Below are positions 63,676-64,000 of a stretch of 64,000 nt of DNA, piece after piece. Origin of the DNA: Mucilaginibacter aquatilis (GTDB lineage: Bacteria; Bacteroidota; Bacteroidia; Sphingobacteriales; Sphingobacteriaceae); the NCBI RefSeq assembly GCF_009755275.1, contig NZ_WQLA01000003.1, forward strand, positions 496,001-560,000, in the 5' to 3' direction. The position numbers were made by a program, and so were the translations under genes. Below the pieces are notes generated by a model that saw only the letters and a program-made list of their open reading frames with translations, searched no databases and had not been told where the DNA came from. Each line of letters starts with the position of its first letter. The stretch's first letter is position 1.

Positions 63676-64000
63676 ATGCAAAATCAATCAACTATAAGCA
63701 TCAAAGTAGCGCAGCTTATTTTTAGCCTCGTACTAACTTATTGGGGGTCGGCAATGGCGGCCTTCGCTCAGTCAGATCCAATAAAACTAAAGGGTATTTT
63801 CAAAGAATACCAGGAGGACAATCTCAAATTACATCCGATCAACGCAACTTTTTCGGGTGACCATCGATATGATGGCGAATTAGCCAATGATATCTCACAA
63901 GCGTTCATTAAAACTTCAGTCAATGTTGACAGAAAATATCTTCGCCGGCTACAAAGCATAAAAAGAGAGCATCTGAGTATTGCCGATCAGATTTCCTACG
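63676..64000 (+). CDS. DUF885-family secreted protein, 3' part beyond the window
   Basis: The frame is open from the ATG at 63676 to the window end (108 codons). A signal peptide (VAQLIFSLVLTYWGSAMAAF, then AQ) is followed by FKEYQEDNLKLHPINATFSG and DHRYDGELANDIS, the N-terminal pattern of DUF885 proteins, which are predicted metal-dependent peptidase-like enzymes. The catalytic part lies outside. It starts 11 bp after the acetyltransferase stop. Confidence 0.8.
   Translation, partial: MQNQSTISIKVAQLIFSLVLTYWGSAMAAFAQSDPIKLKGIFKEYQEDNLKLHPINATFSGDHRYDGELANDISQAFIKTSVNVDRKYLRRLQSIKREHLSIADQISY

Overview
The window looks like chromosomal DNA of a Bacteroidota species, most likely family Sphingobacteriaceae (Mucilaginibacter/Pedobacter type). 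The support is a SusC/SusD pair, a DUF6520-type secreted protein with a MauE neighbour, an integrase with the Bacteroidota-type TGLS box, promoters of the TTTG/TAnnTTTG kind, and few clear Shine-Dalgarno sequences. The genus is an inference; no rRNA or complete tRNA gene was seen.

Layout. (1) 1-1.4 kb: the 5' part of a leftward tyrosine recombinase with inverted and direct repeats and a strong hairpin upstream. This is probably the right end of an element lying off the left edge. (2) 1.8-13.6 kb: ordinary metabolic and stress genes. They include NAD(P)-binding proteins, a MocR regulator divergent from azoreductase plus acetyltransferase, AraC, NTF2-like and DoxX proteins, a fatty-acid hydroxylase-like protein, two SDR enzymes, and a flavohemoglobin divergent from an Rrf2/NsrR-like repressor. 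A frameshifted CcmD-like pseudogene, absent from simple ORF calls, lies at 11.2-11.4 kb. (3) 14-54 kb: a dense defence island, described below. (4) 54.6-64 kb: an HTH regulator, a structured leader RNA, a GC-rich TlpA-SusC-SusD operon facing DUF6520/MauE genes, then AraC, GNAT and the start of a DUF885 protein.

The island contains, in order: a DUF2075 helicase-nuclease with a MazG-like pyrophosphohydrolase; a co-directional restriction-like operon (Vsr, m5C methyltransferase, DUF3883 nuclease-like protein, GHKL ATPase, Z1 ATPase, PD-(D/E)XK protein, AIPR); an ssb-DUF932 module typical of integrative elements; a complete ECF-type transporter with a half-dead ATPase; two overlapping DUF262 genes; a GIY-YIG-like protein, a UvrD-like helicase and a large unrecognised coiled-coil protein; a Septu-like ATPase/HNH pair; a divergent pair made of an HExxH protein and a small membrane protein; a PD-(D/E)XK protein; an HNH protein; an IS3 remnant; and a CBASS operon (HNH-SAVED effector plus CD-NTase) whose last gene is cut by that IS3 remnant.

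Three copies (one partial) of a ~200 bp noncoding repeat at 16.8, 31.0 and 41.7 kb lie at module borders. Two of them sit ~50 bp upstream of leftward genes, so they look like shared promoter/leader sequences or recombination points for module exchange. The strongest candidates for something undescribed are the HExxH/membrane pair (45179-47496), the helicase/coiled-coil pair (38246-41571), the switch-like leader RNA (55079-55222) and the repeat itself.
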